Counted from the first letter of the stretch, positions 8,935 through 18,107 are shown. The stretch: 64,000 bases of DNA from Arthrobacter sp. FW306-2-2C-D06B (GCF_021789175.1 NZ_CP084560.1:744001-808000); one strand, 5' to 3'. Made by a program: numbers and translations. Notes: generated by a model not told the origin, from the sequence alone.

Positions 8935-9902
8935 ACATTCTCCAGGATTCCTCCGTTCCGGTTTCGCGGTTCGTCGTCGGTGTCGACCTTGGCGGAACCA
9001 AGGTGCGTGCCGGCATCGCGGGCCTCGACGGCCGGGTCCTGTTCCAGATGACCGAACCCACCGCTCCGGATGCCGGGCCCGATCTCGTTCCGCAGTTGTC
9101 CGCATTGGTGGCTGCCCTGGCCTCGGCTGTCGGGGCCGATGTATCGGCAGTCGTCGCCACAGCGGTAGGAGGAGCGGGCGTTCCCGACGACGACTCGGGC
9201 CGATTCGAGCGCGCACCGAATCTCGGCGAGCTCAATGGGTTCAGCCTGGCAGCCGACCTCGAGGAGGCGCTGGGGCATCCGGTGGTCTTGGAGAACGATG
9301 TCAACGTCGCGGCTCTCGGCGAACTGCACGAAGGCGTCGGCCTCGCGTACGACAGCTTCGCGTTCGTATCGGTCGGCACCGGCATCGGCGTCGGTCTCAT
9401 CCTCGACCGTCGGCTGTGGGCCGGAGCGAGCGGCGGCGCCGGGGAGATTGGATACTTGCCGTTCGGTGCCGACCCGCTCAACCCCGACAGCCACCGTCGC
9501 GGTCCGCTTGAAGAGGTGGTCGCGGGCGACGCCATCGGCCGTCGGTACGGGGCGTCCTCCGACGCAGCCGCCCCCGAAGCCACTCCCGACGCCGTCGAGG
9601 TCTTCGATCGGGCCGGGCGCGGGGACCCGCGTGCGGCCGCCTCGCTCGACGAGGAGGCGAAGTGGATCGCCTTTGCCCTCGTCGCGGTCGACGCTGTCGT
9701 GAACCCGGGACTCTTCGTCCTCGGCGGGGGAATCGGCACCCGCATCGAACTCCTCGCGCCCATCCGCGCGTGGATGACGCGCCTCGGCCGAGGCGACCTT
9801 GAGGTCGTTATCAGCCGGCTCGGCCCCCGCGCCCCCATCGCCGGCGCCGTGCGCCTGGCCATCGACAAGGCCCTCCAGCCACAGGAAAGAGAAGCATCAT
9901 GA
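8931..9902 (+). CDS. ROK-family sugar kinase
   Basis: A 323-residue ROK protein without a DNA-binding domain, hence a kinase candidate. It shows the ATP phosphate loop VGVDLGGTKVRAG, the catalytic-type ENDVNVAALGE and VGTGIGVGLIL. The zinc-binding Cys cluster usual in glucokinase/NanK types is missing after GEIGYLPFG. It starts at GTG 8931, four bases after GGAGG and overlapping the preceding stop by four bases. Its stop overlaps the permease start (ATGA). It probably phosphorylates the imported sugar or its hydrolysis product. Confidence 0.86.
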   Translation: MNILQDSSVPVSRFVVGVDLGGTKVRAGIAGLDGRVLFQMTEPTAPDAGPDLVPQLSALVAALASAVGADVSAVVATAVGGAGVPDDDSGRFERAPNLGELNGFSLAADLEEALGHPVVLENDVNVAALGELHEGVGLAYDSFAFVSVGTGIGVGLILDRRLWAGASGGAGEIGYLPFGADPLNPDSHRRGPLEEVVAGDAIGRRYGASSDAAAPEATPDAVEVFDRAGRGDPRAAASLDEEAKWIAFALVAVDAVVNPGLFVLGGGIGTRIELLAPIRAWMTRLGRGDLEVVISRLGPRAPIAGAVRLAIDKALQPQEREAS

Positions 9903-10879
9903 CCATCACGACCCACGTCAAGACAGGGACGGGCAGCTCCGTCTTCCGGCACATCGATTGGAGGCAGTATGTCGTCTACATCGGCTTCGTAGTCGTGTTC
10001 GCTTACTTCGCCATCACCCAGGCCGGCAACTTCCTCAACACCACGACCCTCGTCAACATCATCACCCAGGCCGCGCCCATCACAGTGATGGCGGTCGGCG
10101 CGGTGTTCGTCTTGAGCGTTGGCGAAATCGACCTCTCCATCGGTTCCACCGTCGCACTCGCGTCCCTCGGTTCGGCCGTGACGCTGCAGGCGACCCACCA
10201 ATGGTGGTTGGCCGCGTTGGCCGGACTCGCCATCGGCGCTGGGGTCGGCGCGGTCAACGGGATCTTTATCACTCTGGTGCGTCTGCCATCCTTCCTGGTC
10301 ACTCTGGCCACGATGGGCCTGGTGGCCGGGCTCGCCCAGCAGGCGACCAACCTGCAATCGGTTCCGGTCACGAACAGCGCCTTCGGTTGGCTGTTCGGCG
10401 GCGGAACGCTTCTCGGGATCCCCATTCTGATCTGGTGGACAGTCGCGATCGTCGCCATCGGGTGGCACGTGCTCCGTCAGCGCTCGTTCGGCGCGCACGT
10501 GCTCGCAGTGGGCAACAAATCGTCGGCAGCGGCGGTGAGCGGCATCCGAGTGAACCGCGTGAAAATGATCGTCTTCATCGTGAGCGGCATGGCGGCGGCC
10601 CTGGCCGGCCTCCTCTACGCTGGTCGTCTTGCCGGCGCGACGTACACGCTCGGCAGCTCCGACTTGATGAGTGTGCTCGCCGCGGTCATCGTCGGGGGCA
10701 CCTCCCTCACCGGAGGCAAGGGCTCCATCATCGGAGCCCTTGTCGGCAGCCTGTTCATGAGCATGATCAACTACGGTCTGCTCCTGGGCGGCCTCAACGT
10801 GGCACAGCAGTTAATCGTGCGCGGCATCATCATCCTCGCCGCCGTCTCCCTCTCGCTCCGCGCCAAGAAGAACAGTTAG
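9899..10879 (+). CDS. Sugar ABC transporter permease (RbsC-like)
   Basis: A 326-residue membrane protein of the BPD_transp_2 family with about nine hydrophobic segments. It carries the family-typical ITVMAVGAVFVLSVGEIDLSIGS near residue 60-80 and AAVIVGGTSLTGGKGSIIGALVGS near the C-terminus. It forms the membrane channel for the lipoprotein at 6719 and the ATPase at 12111. It is coupled to the kinase by an ATGA overlap and followed within 8 bp by the PLP protein. Only one permease gene is present, so the channel is presumably a homodimer. Confidence 0.92.
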   Translation: MTITTHVKTGTGSSVFRHIDWRQYVVYIGFVVVFAYFAITQAGNFLNTTTLVNIITQAAPITVMAVGAVFVLSVGEIDLSIGSTVALASLGSAVTLQATHQWWLAALAGLAIGAGVGAVNGIFITLVRLPSFLVTLATMGLVAGLAQQATNLQSVPVTNSAFGWLFGGGTLLGIPILIWWTVAIVAIGWHVLRQRSFGAHVLAVGNKSSAAAVSGIRVNRVKMIVFIVSGMAAALAGLLYAGRLAGATYTLGSSDLMSVLAAVIVGGTSLTGGKGSIIGALVGSLFMSMINYGLLLGGLNVAQQLIVRGIIILAAVSLSLRAKKNS

Positions 10880-10887
10880 GCCCACCG

Positions 10888-12114
10888 ATGTTCGTAGACC
10901 TCCTTCGCCGCCGCAACCCGGCGCTTCTGCAAGCGGCCGCCCGGTTCCACCAGAACGGTCAGATCCCGGCCAACTCCTATGTGATCGACCTCGATGCGGT
11001 GACCCGAAACGCGGCCGCCATCTCGGCCGAAGCCAGCCGACTCTCCCTGACGCCCTTCGCCATGACGAAACAGATCGGGCGCAACCCGGACGCCTCCCGG
11101 GCAATCGCCGCCGGCGGCATCGACAAAGCGGTCGGGGTGGACCTCGAGTGCGCGATCGCCGCTGCGACCGGAGGCCTCCGGATCGGCCATCTGGGCCACC
11201 TCGTCCAGATTCCCAAACATCGCGCCGCCGAGGCCGCCGCACTCGAACCGCTCTACTGGACGGTTTTCTCGGAAACGAAGGCAGCCGAGGCCGGCGCGGC
11301 CGCTATGGCGCGCGGCCGGGTCCAAGACGTCCTGTTGCGTATCCAGGCCCCTGGCGATCGGTTCTATCGCGGACACGAGGGCGGGTTCAACGCAACCGAC
11401 GTCGTGGGCGCTGCCGACCGGATCGACGCCATTGGGGGCGTTCGGTTCGCTGGCATCACCACCTTCCCCGCAACGCTCTTCGACGCCACAACGGGTGCCG
11501 CTCGCTCCACTCCGAACCTCGCCACGCTCACCACGGCTTTGCGGGCACTGGAACGAGCGGGCCGCCGGGATGTGCAGGTGAACGCGCCAGGAACGACCTC
11601 CGTCTCCATCTTGGCCGCGCTCGCCGAAGCCGGCGCCACCCAGGTGGAACCGGGACACGGCCTGACGGGCACCACTCCGATCCACGCGGTGCAGGACCTC
11701 GTGGAGGAACCCGCCATCGCCTATGTCTCCGAGGTCTCCCACCTCTGGAACGGTGACGCCTACGTCTTCGGCGGTGGCCTCTACGTCGACCCGGTGCTCG
11801 GCGGTTCGACGACCACGGCCCTCCTTGTGGCGCCGGATACCAACGCGGTCACCGCGCCTGAGCTACGGGTGGACATGCCGGCAGCCGACGCGATCGACTA
11901 TTACGCCACCGTTCCCCTCGGCGACCACCGCGCACAACCAGGCGACACCGTGCTATTCGGGTTCCGCCCCCAAGTGTTCGTCACCCGCGCCCTCACCGCC
12001 GGCATTGCGGGTCTCTCCACCGGAACGCCGACGGTCGCCGGTATCTGGTCTTCCGACGGCTCAGCACCCCTCACCATCTCTGACACCCTCGCTGCACCCA
12101 GGAGGACAGCATGA
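10888..12114 (+). CDS. Alanine-racemase-fold PLP protein, YhfX-like
   Basis: A 408-residue protein with an alanine-racemase N-terminal barrel. SYVIDLDAVTRNA is followed by PFAMTKQIGRNPD, whose Lys is the likely PLP-binding residue. The pattern resembles E. coli YhfX, whose reaction is unknown and whose operon also encodes a phosphotriesterase homologue. The C-terminal half contains GHGLTGTTPIHA and VSHLWNGDAYVFGGGLYVDPVLGG. The ATG at 10888 starts 8 bp after the permease stop; a longer open frame reaches 9799, inside kinase and permease genes. Racemase, decarboxylase or lyase activity are all possible. Confidence 0.8.
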   Translation: MFVDLLRRRNPALLQAAARFHQNGQIPANSYVIDLDAVTRNAAAISAEASRLSLTPFAMTKQIGRNPDASRAIAAGGIDKAVGVDLECAIAAATGGLRIGHLGHLVQIPKHRAAEAAALEPLYWTVFSETKAAEAGAAAMARGRVQDVLLRIQAPGDRFYRGHEGGFNATDVVGAADRIDAIGGVRFAGITTFPATLFDATTGAARSTPNLATLTTALRALERAGRRDVQVNAPGTTSVSILAALAEAGATQVEPGHGLTGTTPIHAVQDLVEEPAIAYVSEVSHLWNGDAYVFGGGLYVDPVLGGSTTTALLVAPDTNAVTAPELRVDMPAADAIDYYATVPLGDHRAQPGDTVLFGFRPQVFVTRALTAGIAGLSTGTPTVAGIWSSDGSAPLTISDTLAAPRRTA

Positions 12115-12890
12115 TCATCGCAGACCCCACATCCACGCCGAAACCCAACGACGGAACGGTCAAACCGCTCCGGCTCGAGGGCATCAGCAAGCACTTCGGC
12201 GGCATCGTCGCCATCAAGCGGTTCGACCTTGAGATCGAGCCCGGCGAGATCGTCGCCCTTGTCGGCGACAACGGTGCCGGAAAATCGACGCTCGTCAAGA
12301 TCATCTCCGGCCTCTACCAGCCCACCGACGGGGAGATCTGGTTGAACGGGGAACGCACCATCTTTCGCGACGCCTCCGATGCGCGCACGAAGGGCGTCGA
12401 AGTCGTCTACCAGGATCTCGCACTTGTCGACCTCCAGCCGGTGTACATGAACCTGTTCCTCGGCCGCGAACTGCGCAAGGCGCCGTTCGGCACGCTCGAT
12501 CGGAAGGAGATGGCAACGCGCACACAGGCACTCGTCGATGAGCTGGATGTGCGCATCCCCTCTGCGAAGTCGACACTCAGCGACCTTTCGGGCGGCCAAC
12601 GACAGGGTATAGCCATCGCGCGCGCCACCCATTGGGCCAGCAGCCTTGTACTGATGGATGAACCGACGGCGGCCTTGGGGGTGGCCGAGACTGCGAAGGT
12701 CGAGGAGACCATCCTCAAACTCAAGGAGCGCGGCGCCGCCGTACTCGTCGTCAGCCACAACATGGAGCAGGTCTTCCGCATCGCCGACCGGGTCACCGTC
12801 CTCCGACGTGGGACACAGGTAGAAACCCGGCGTGTTGCCGACACGTCCCACAATGAGCTGGTCTCGATGATCACGGGGCTCGCCTCGTGA
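12111..12890 (+). CDS. Sugar ABC transporter ATP-binding protein, single-domain
   Basis: A 259-residue ABC ATPase: Walker A GDNGAGKST near residue 55, signature LSGGQRQ, Walker B LVLMDEPT, and switch His in VVSHNMEQ. It is of the FrcA/single-domain sugar type rather than the tandem RbsA type. It completes the importer with the genes at 6719 and 9899. The ATG follows GGAGG and overlaps the PLP-gene stop (ATGA). Its own stop overlaps the GTG of the SIS gene. Confidence 0.92.
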   Translation: MIIADPTSTPKPNDGTVKPLRLEGISKHFGGIVAIKRFDLEIEPGEIVALVGDNGAGKSTLVKIISGLYQPTDGEIWLNGERTIFRDASDARTKGVEVVYQDLALVDLQPVYMNLFLGRELRKAPFGTLDRKEMATRTQALVDELDVRIPSAKSTLSDLSGGQRQGIAIARATHWASSLVLMDEPTAALGVAETAKVEETILKLKERGAAVLVVSHNMEQVFRIADRVTVLRRGTQVETRRVADTSHNELVSMITGLAS

Positions 12891-13942
12891 GCGCGGCGAT
12901 CATCGACGGGCCCGGGGCACTAATGCGGGCGGAGATCGCCGAGCAGCCCAGCCGCTGGATCGACCTTCTTGATGACCAGCGGCCCGCCATCGACGCCGCC
13001 GCCGACCTGATCCGTGAAACCCAACCGGAATTGATCGTCTTCGTGGCACGAGGGTCAAGCGATCATGCCGCGATGTACGGCCAATACCTCGTCCACAACC
13101 TTCTTCACATCCCGGCCATGCTGGCGACCCCGGCAACGGTGACCGCGTTCGACACCAGCCTCCGCTACCCCTCGGCTGTCGCCCTCGCCGTATCCCAATC
13201 CGGCCAGTCCCCGGACCTGCTCGCGACCGCCGAATCCATTGCCGAAACGGGCGTGCCCATCGTCGCGATCACCAACGACTCCCGGAGCGCCCTCGCCGCA
13301 CTCGGCCGCGTTCATATTCCGCTCGCAGCCGGGCCGGAACTCTCAGTTGCCGCGACCAAGACATACACCGCGGAGCTCCTGGCCATCGCACTCGTGGTGT
13401 TCCGCGTCGCTGGCCTCGATTGGGACGACATTGGAACTCGCGTCCGTGCGACAGTGGAGGAAGCGATCGCAGTCCTTGAACAGCCTGTCGACGAGTTGGT
13501 CGATGCTTTCGAGGGTCGCGAACGCATCCTCATCGTCGGCCGAGGCTACGGGATGGCTACCGCGAAGGAGGGCGCCCTCAAGCTCATGGAGACGAATGCG
13601 ATCGCCGCCTCGGGCTGGAGCGCCGCCGATGCGACCCACGGCCCGCTCGGGCAGATCGTGCCTGGTACGGGCATCATCGCGTTGACGCGCGGCGACGCAG
13701 GCCGCGACTCCGTCATCTCCTTCGCCGAAGCGGCCACCCGGCTCGGCGGGCTCGTCGCTGAGCTGGGCGGCCGGACAATCGCGGACGCCCAGGTCCGGGT
13801 GCCGAGCGACACCGTGGCGACCGAACTGTCGCCGCTCGTCGACATTCTCCCGCTGCAGAGACTGGCCCTGGAACTGGCACTACGCCGCGGACTGGACCCA
13901 GACAATCCAGTGGGTCTTGCCAAAGTCACCAAGACTCACTAA
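12887..13942 (+). CDS. Tandem SIS-domain isomerase/deaminase
   Basis: A 351-residue protein with two SIS sugar-isomerase domains, like the isomerase half of GlmS, AgaS or FrlB. Phosphosugar-binding segments include VFVARGSSDHAAMYGQYL, AVSQSGQSPD and VGRGYGMATAKEGALKLMET. It likely isomerises, deaminates or deglycates a phosphorylated amino sugar or Amadori-type product. The GTG start at 12887 overlaps the ATPase stop. It is the last gene of the operon. Together with the ROK kinase it suggests kinase-then-SIS processing; the exact reaction is inferred. Confidence 0.85.
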   Translation: MSAAIIDGPGALMRAEIAEQPSRWIDLLDDQRPAIDAAADLIRETQPELIVFVARGSSDHAAMYGQYLVHNLLHIPAMLATPATVTAFDTSLRYPSAVALAVSQSGQSPDLLATAESIAETGVPIVAITNDSRSALAALGRVHIPLAAGPELSVAATKTYTAELLAIALVVFRVAGLDWDDIGTRVRATVEEAIAVLEQPVDELVDAFEGRERILIVGRGYGMATAKEGALKLMETNAIAASGWSAADATHGPLGQIVPGTGIIALTRGDAGRDSVISFAEAATRLGGLVAELGGRTIADAQVRVPSDTVATELSPLVDILPLQRLALELALRRGLDPDNPVGLAKVTKTH

Positions 13943-14246
13943 TCCGTGCGCGATGCCCCGGGCCCGCCCGGACGCCCCGGTTGATCGTCGCCACTGCCCC
14001 TTGCGAGGGCGACTAAGTCGGAGGCGCTGAGCCACCGGTCAGCGGCCGCTGCCATCAGCGGCTCCCGAAGAGCGTCGGCCTTCACGCGGGCACGTCGGCA
14101 GGAACATCGACTGGAGCCCGAGCCGAGTTGTGTCCAAAGATGTGGGTCATTGCGTTTCCCCCGCCGCGGATGCTTCCCCTTTCTTACGGCAAACTATCGC
14201 ATAATCGGGGAGCGGCCGAAACGGCGATCTGGTCTAATGTTGACCG
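13943..14246. other. Intergenic region after catabolic operon
   Basis: A 304-bp gap. Its first part is GC-rich with short palindromic runs such as CCCCGGG. The reverse strand has a short open frame around 13943-14110 that matches nothing I recognise. TCTAAT at 14233-14238, only 8 bases before the next ATG, could be a -10 element of a leaderless message. No RNA gene seen. Confidence 0.35.
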
Positions 14247-14789
14247 ATGATTGAACCGCGCCAACTTAGTGAAAGCGTCAGCATGCGAGCGCTGCGTATA
14301 AGTGATGCCGTTGCGCTCGCAGCCGCATATGTGCGCAACCGTGACTACCTTTCACCCTGGGAGCCAATGCGGCCCGAGGAGTACTACACCGTAGATTGGC
14401 AGTCCTCGGACATTGCCAACCGCCTTGTCGCGCAAGAGGCAGGGGAGGCGTATCCGCTCGGGCTGTTCGACGGCGATCGACTCGTCGGCCGCTTCAACAT
14501 GCCAGGAATCGTCCGCGGTCCCTTCCAGAGCGCGGGCCTGGGTTACTGGGTGGACGGCGCCTACGCAGGCCGCGGACTGGCGTCGGGGGCAGTCCAGGCG
14601 ATAGTCGAAATGGCGCGCGACGAACTCGGACTGCACCGCATCGAGGCGAGCACCCTTCTGCACAACGCTGCCTCGCAGCGCGTGCTGCTCAAGGCCGGGT
14701 TTCAGCAGATCGGCATGGCGCCGCGATACCTGCAGATTGCCGGAAAATGGCAGGACCACAATCTCTACCAAGTGGTCCTTCACGACTAG
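14247..14789 (+). CDS. GNAT acetyltransferase, RimJ/RimL-like
   Basis: A 180-residue GNAT N-acetyltransferase of the ribosomal-protein-serine/alanine type. It has the acetyl-CoA loop region GLGYWVDGAYAGRGLASGAVQAIV, then ELGLHRIEASTLLHNAASQRVLLKAGFQQIG, the typical motif B. It acetylates an N-terminus or small amine; the target is unknown. There is no ribosome site before the ATG and a possible -10 lies within a few bases, so a leaderless transcript is plausible. A second GNAT gene follows 34 bp downstream. Confidence 0.87.
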   Translation: MIEPRQLSESVSMRALRISDAVALAAAYVRNRDYLSPWEPMRPEEYYTVDWQSSDIANRLVAQEAGEAYPLGLFDGDRLVGRFNMPGIVRGPFQSAGLGYWVDGAYAGRGLASGAVQAIVEMARDELGLHRIEASTLLHNAASQRVLLKAGFQQIGMAPRYLQIAGKWQDHNLYQVVLHD

Positions 14790-14823
14790 AACCGTACACG
14801 GGCTCGCCAAGTACGCTATCGCC

Positions 14824-15336
14824 ATGCAGATTCGTGAATGCACCCTCGATGACTTGGGACCGCTGAATGTAGTCTGTGACGCCAGCGAGCGAAAACGCTG
14901 GACAAGCGACATGATCGCCCCGAGGAGCGACCGAGTCGTTTTAGCGGCCGTAGCAGATGGCGAGGTCATCGGCGTGGCCAAGACGCATTTCCACTCGGAC
15001 CCGGAAGGCCGCTCGCCCGCAGGACACTATCTCGGGGGAGTGGTGGTCGCCCCGGGGTTTCGACGGCGAGGGGTCGGTTCTGCCCTCACCCTGGCGAGGT
15101 TGGAATGGATCTGGTCCCGAGCGTCGATCGCCCACTACTTCGCAAACGAACACAACAAGGCATCCATCAGAATGCACGATGCGCTCGGCTTCCGGCCGGT
15201 CGCCCGATTCTCGGAGATTCGCGGAGTGACCGCCGACGACGGCCGGTCTGAGCTCATTCTCTTCGCGGCGTCCCGAGAAGAGTGGGACCCGTCAGAGGTC
15301 ACTGAGTCCAAGGCCTCGAACATCGAGGCAGGGTGA
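14824..15336 (+). CDS. GNAT family N-acetyltransferase
   Basis: A 170-residue GNAT protein. The CoA-binding motif A is clear: LGGVVVAPGFRRRGVGSALT near residues 72-91, followed by HNKASIRMHDALGFRPVARF. The ATG at 14824 was preferred over an upstream in-frame start inside the preceding gene region. The substrate is unknown. It overlaps the end of the convergent reverse-strand ORF by about 45 bp. Confidence 0.83.
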   Translation: MQIRECTLDDLGPLNVVCDASERKRWTSDMIAPRSDRVVLAAVADGEVIGVAKTHFHSDPEGRSPAGHYLGGVVVAPGFRRRGVGSALTLARLEWIWSRASIAHYFANEHNKASIRMHDALGFRPVARFSEIRGVTADDGRSELILFAASREEWDPSEVTESKASNIEAG

Positions 15337-15831
15337 GCGCTTCCCTGCCGAGGCCCCGATTGATCGAAGGCAAGTGCAGGATGGGCCTTTGACCGACGGC
15401 AATTTCAGCCATACGAAGCGTTCCATTTTGTTGAAGGTTCCGAAGTCCAGAACGGCCCCGTCAAGCTTGGGGGCCAGGTCATGGCTGACGCTGACCGTGA
15501 TCGTCTCTTCGCCCGGTGAGTCCGCTCCGGCGCTTGCTCCTTCGCGGCCGGGAAGGTACAAAACGCATTCAAGGGGCTTTTTCGGCTCCGTCCGCGAGAA
15601 GTAGAGCCCTTGCTTTCGGCAGCCGCCGTTTCCTTGGTAGCAATGCAGCAGTCCGCCGAAAACATCGATCATTTCGACGGCGGTCCCACTCACGAAAAAG
15701 CTGCCGTGACCGGGAATCCGGGCGAGCATGCCTTGTCCCGTTGTCGCGGACTTCATGTGCTGGTTCCGATCTATGGTGATGTGCGGTCCCGGCTTTGACT
15801 TCGAGTGAGCCGCGCACTTGCTTATATGCAT
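15292..15831 (-). CDS. Hypothetical protein
   Basis: An open frame of up to 179 residues with plausible protein composition (hydrophobic strands such as GSFFVSGTAVEMIDVFGGLL and FGTFNKMERFVWLKL, three clustered Cys/His in HCYQGNGGC). I recognise no family. An internal ATG at 15756 would give 154 residues. It is convergent with the GNAT gene. The direct repeat TATATGCA (twice, 10 bp apart at 15823-15840) overlaps its possible start. It may be a small orphan gene or fortuitous. Confidence 0.4.
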   Translation of the reverse strand: MHISKCAAHSKSKPGPHITIDRNQHMKSATTGQGMLARIPGHGSFFVSGTAVEMIDVFGGLLHCYQGNGGCRKQGLYFSRTEPKKPLECVLYLPGREGASAGADSPGEETITVSVSHDLAPKLDGAVLDFGTFNKMERFVWLKLPSVKGPSCTCLRSIGASAGKRSPCLDVRGLGLSDL

Positions 15832-15919
15832 CTATATGCAGATTATTTCACATTCCTACTTGCGGGCTAAATGGCAGTCCGGCTCGCCTTCGCGATACGG
15901 CGCCTCGCCTGATAGCCGG

Positions 15920-15954
15920 ACGGCCTGCCCGCACGGGATGTGCGGGCAGGCCGT
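15920..15954. terminator. Strong hairpin, probable terminator
   Basis: A perfect 14-bp stem (ACGGCCTGCCCGCA / TGCGGGCAGGCCGT) with a 7-nt loop, 93 bp beyond the phospholipase C stop. No T-run follows on either strand. Confidence 0.65.
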
Positions 15955-16046
15955 CTCGGGTGGGTGACGCCGTGGTGGTTCGCCGCGGTGTTGTAGCTCT
16001 GCGCGGGGGGTGTTGATGTCGCGGCGCGACGGCGGGCGACCGTCCG

Positions 16047-18107
16047 TTATCGGCCCAGCTGGGGGTCGGACGTGAGCGCCCGGCCGTCGTCGAGGCGCCC
16101 AGCGAGGACCCGCATGAGCTTCGTATCCGCCGCGGCGGTGAGCTTGAGGTCGTACCAGCCGCCTTGCGTCGGGATCACTACGGTCTTGGCCTGGCCCGGG
16201 TTGAGCGCGAGGGCCTGCGACCCGGCGCCGTATGCGTCCGTGAGCGTGAGGGCGGCCGGCGCCGGGCCAGCGTTCTCGATCCGGAACTGCGCGTGGCCGG
16301 ACACACCGTCCCGGGTGACGGTCGCGCGGATGTCCGCGGCCGCCGTCGTGCCCGCGTAACGGCGGTACCAGCCCGCCGGGCCGTGCATTTGCACGTCATA
16401 CTCGGCGCCAAGCGCCCACGACGCGTCGAGGGCCGTGCCCGCGCCGACCGTGTACGAGTACGGTCCCGCCGGCAGGAGATTCGAGCGGACCTGCACGTGT
16501 GCGCCGAGCGCCCCGGCGTTCGACCAGTGCGCGGAGAGCTTGCCGCCCGCCACCGAGACTGCGACGTCGAGCGCGTACCCGAGGGGGCGCGACGGGCGCG
16601 TGCCTTTTTCCTGGGCCGGCATCGAATTGGCTGCGGGAGGCGTCGGCACGTAGCTCGGGTGCCGATTGTGGTCCGCGGGCTTGAATGCCGAGGTGTCGGG
16701 CAGGGCCGGCGCCACGCCAGCGTGCGCCGAGAAGTCGAACGCGCTGGTGAGGTCCCCACACACTGCGCGGCGCCATGGCGAAATGTTGGGGGACTTCACG
16801 CCAAAGCGCGACTCGAGGAACCGCACGATCGAGGTGTGGTCGAACGTCTCCGAGCAGACCCACCCGCCCATGCTCCAGGGCGAGACGACGAGCATCGGCA
16901 CGCGCACGCCGAGACCGTAGTGGCCCGGGACGTCGGCGATGCCGGAGAATGTCATCCGGCCGTCGTACCACTCGCCCTCGGTAGAGACCGTGGATGCGCC
17001 GGGGATCTGCGGGGTGTTGGGGTGCGGCGGGACGACGTGGTCGAAGAAGCCGTCGTTCTCGTCGTACATGAAGAACACGGCCGTCTTGCTCCAGACGTCC
17101 GGGTTGGAGGTAAGGATGTTGAGGATGTTCGCCGTGTACCAGGCGCCGAAGTTCGGCGGCCAGTTCGAGTGCTCGGTGTACGCCTCGGGGGCCACGACGT
17201 AGGAGACCTGCGGGAGCTTCCCGCTCGCGACGTCCTCGCGGAAGATCCGGAACAGGTCGTCGCCGGCCTTCGCGTTCGTGCCGGTCAGCGCCTTCTCATA
17301 AAGCGGGCTGCCGGGCTTCGAGTTCTGGTACTGCGTGAGGTATAGGAGCGAGTTGTCGCCGTAGTTGCCGATGTGCGCGTCGCCCGTCCAGCCCCAGTAG
17401 CCCGCGGCCGTCAGGCCGTCGCCGACATCCTGGTACACCTTCCAGCTCACGCCGGCCTTCTCAAGCTCCTCGGGGTACGAGCTCCACGAGTAGCCGACCT
17501 CGGCGTTCCACAGGTCGGGACCGCCAGCCTTGTAGTCGTTGCCGTCCCAGCCCGTGAACATGTAGTAGCGGTTGGGGTCCGTGGGGCCGAGCAGCGAGCA
17601 GTGGTACTGGTCGCAGATCGTGAACGCGTCCGCGAGGGCGAAATGGAACGGGACATCGCCGCGCTCATAGAACGCCATGGAGGCCTCGGACTTGGCGGGG
17701 AGCCACTTGTCGTACTTGCCGATGTTGAAGGCCTCGTGGGTGAGCTTCCACGAGTGGTCGAGGTCTTCCATGAACTGCATGCCGAGATTCGGCGCGGTCG
17801 GGTGGTAAGGGAGGATGTCGCGCGTTCCGTTGTTCTGCGCGAACGCGTCCTTCCCGCTCGGGAGGATGGCCGGATGCGGGTCACCGAACCCGCGTACGCC
17901 TTTGAGCGTGCCGAAGTAGTGGTCGAATGCCCGGTTCTCCTGCATGAAGACGATCACGTGCTCGACGTCTTTGATCGAGCCGGTGGCACGGTTGGCCGGA
18001 ATGGTTGCGGCGCGCGCGATGCTCTCGCCGAGCATTTCCGCGATTGCGGCACTCGCCGCGGTGGCACCTGACAGTTGAAGAAAACGCCGACGGTTGAGAC
18101 CTGACAT
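16047..18107 (-). CDS. Tat-exported phospholipase C, phosphocholine-specific type
   Basis: A 686-residue protein of the non-haemolytic phospholipase C/acid phosphatase AcpA superfamily. It starts with a twin-arginine signal (NRRRFLQLSGATAASAA), so it is exported folded. Catalytic-region motifs include HVIVFMQENRAFDHYFG, the GPTDPNRYYMFTG segment, FFMYDENDGFFDHVVPP and DHTSIVRFLESRFGV. The C-terminal third carries two PLC-type immunoglobulin-like domains. It would release phosphocholine from phosphatidylcholine or sphingomyelin outside the cell. The ATG follows GGGAG. It is followed upstream by a PAP2 phosphatase and a phospholipase D. Confidence 0.92.
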   Translation of the reverse strand: MSGLNRRRFLQLSGATAASAAIAEMLGESIARAATIPANRATGSIKDVEHVIVFMQENRAFDHYFGTLKGVRGFGDPHPAILPSGKDAFAQNNGTRDILPYHPTAPNLGMQFMEDLDHSWKLTHEAFNIGKYDKWLPAKSEASMAFYERGDVPFHFALADAFTICDQYHCSLLGPTDPNRYYMFTGWDGNDYKAGGPDLWNAEVGYSWSSYPEELEKAGVSWKVYQDVGDGLTAAGYWGWTGDAHIGNYGDNSLLYLTQYQNSKPGSPLYEKALTGTNAKAGDDLFRIFREDVASGKLPQVSYVVAPEAYTEHSNWPPNFGAWYTANILNILTSNPDVWSKTAVFFMYDENDGFFDHVVPPHPNTPQIPGASTVSTEGEWYDGRMTFSGIADVPGHYGLGVRVPMLVVSPWSMGGWVCSETFDHTSIVRFLESRFGVKSPNISPWRRAVCGDLTSAFDFSAHAGVAPALPDTSAFKPADHNRHPSYVPTPPAANSMPAQEKGTRPSRPLGYALDVAVSVAGGKLSAHWSNAGALGAHVQVRSNLLPAGPYSYTVGAGTALDASWALGAEYDVQMHGPAGWYRRYAGTTAAADIRATVTRDGVSGHAQFRIENAGPAPAALTLTDAYGAGSQALALNPGQAKTVVIPTQGGWYDLKLTAAADTKLMRVLAGRLDDGRALTSDPQLGR

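Noticed and set aside
8897..10498. 533-residue reverse-strand open frame
   Set aside because: It lies opposite the ROK kinase and permease genes, has low-complexity Arg/Pro/Ser composition and no family motif.
9799..10887. Long N-terminal extension of the YhfX-like gene
   Set aside because: The extension lies inside kinase and permease genes and reads as low-complexity; homology begins at the ATG at 10888.
13943..14110. Short reverse-strand frame that might be a regulator remnant
   Set aside because: No motif could be recognised and the start lacks a ribosome site.
16164..17345. 393-residue forward open frame
   Set aside because: Antisense to phospholipase C, Val/Arg-rich shadow composition.
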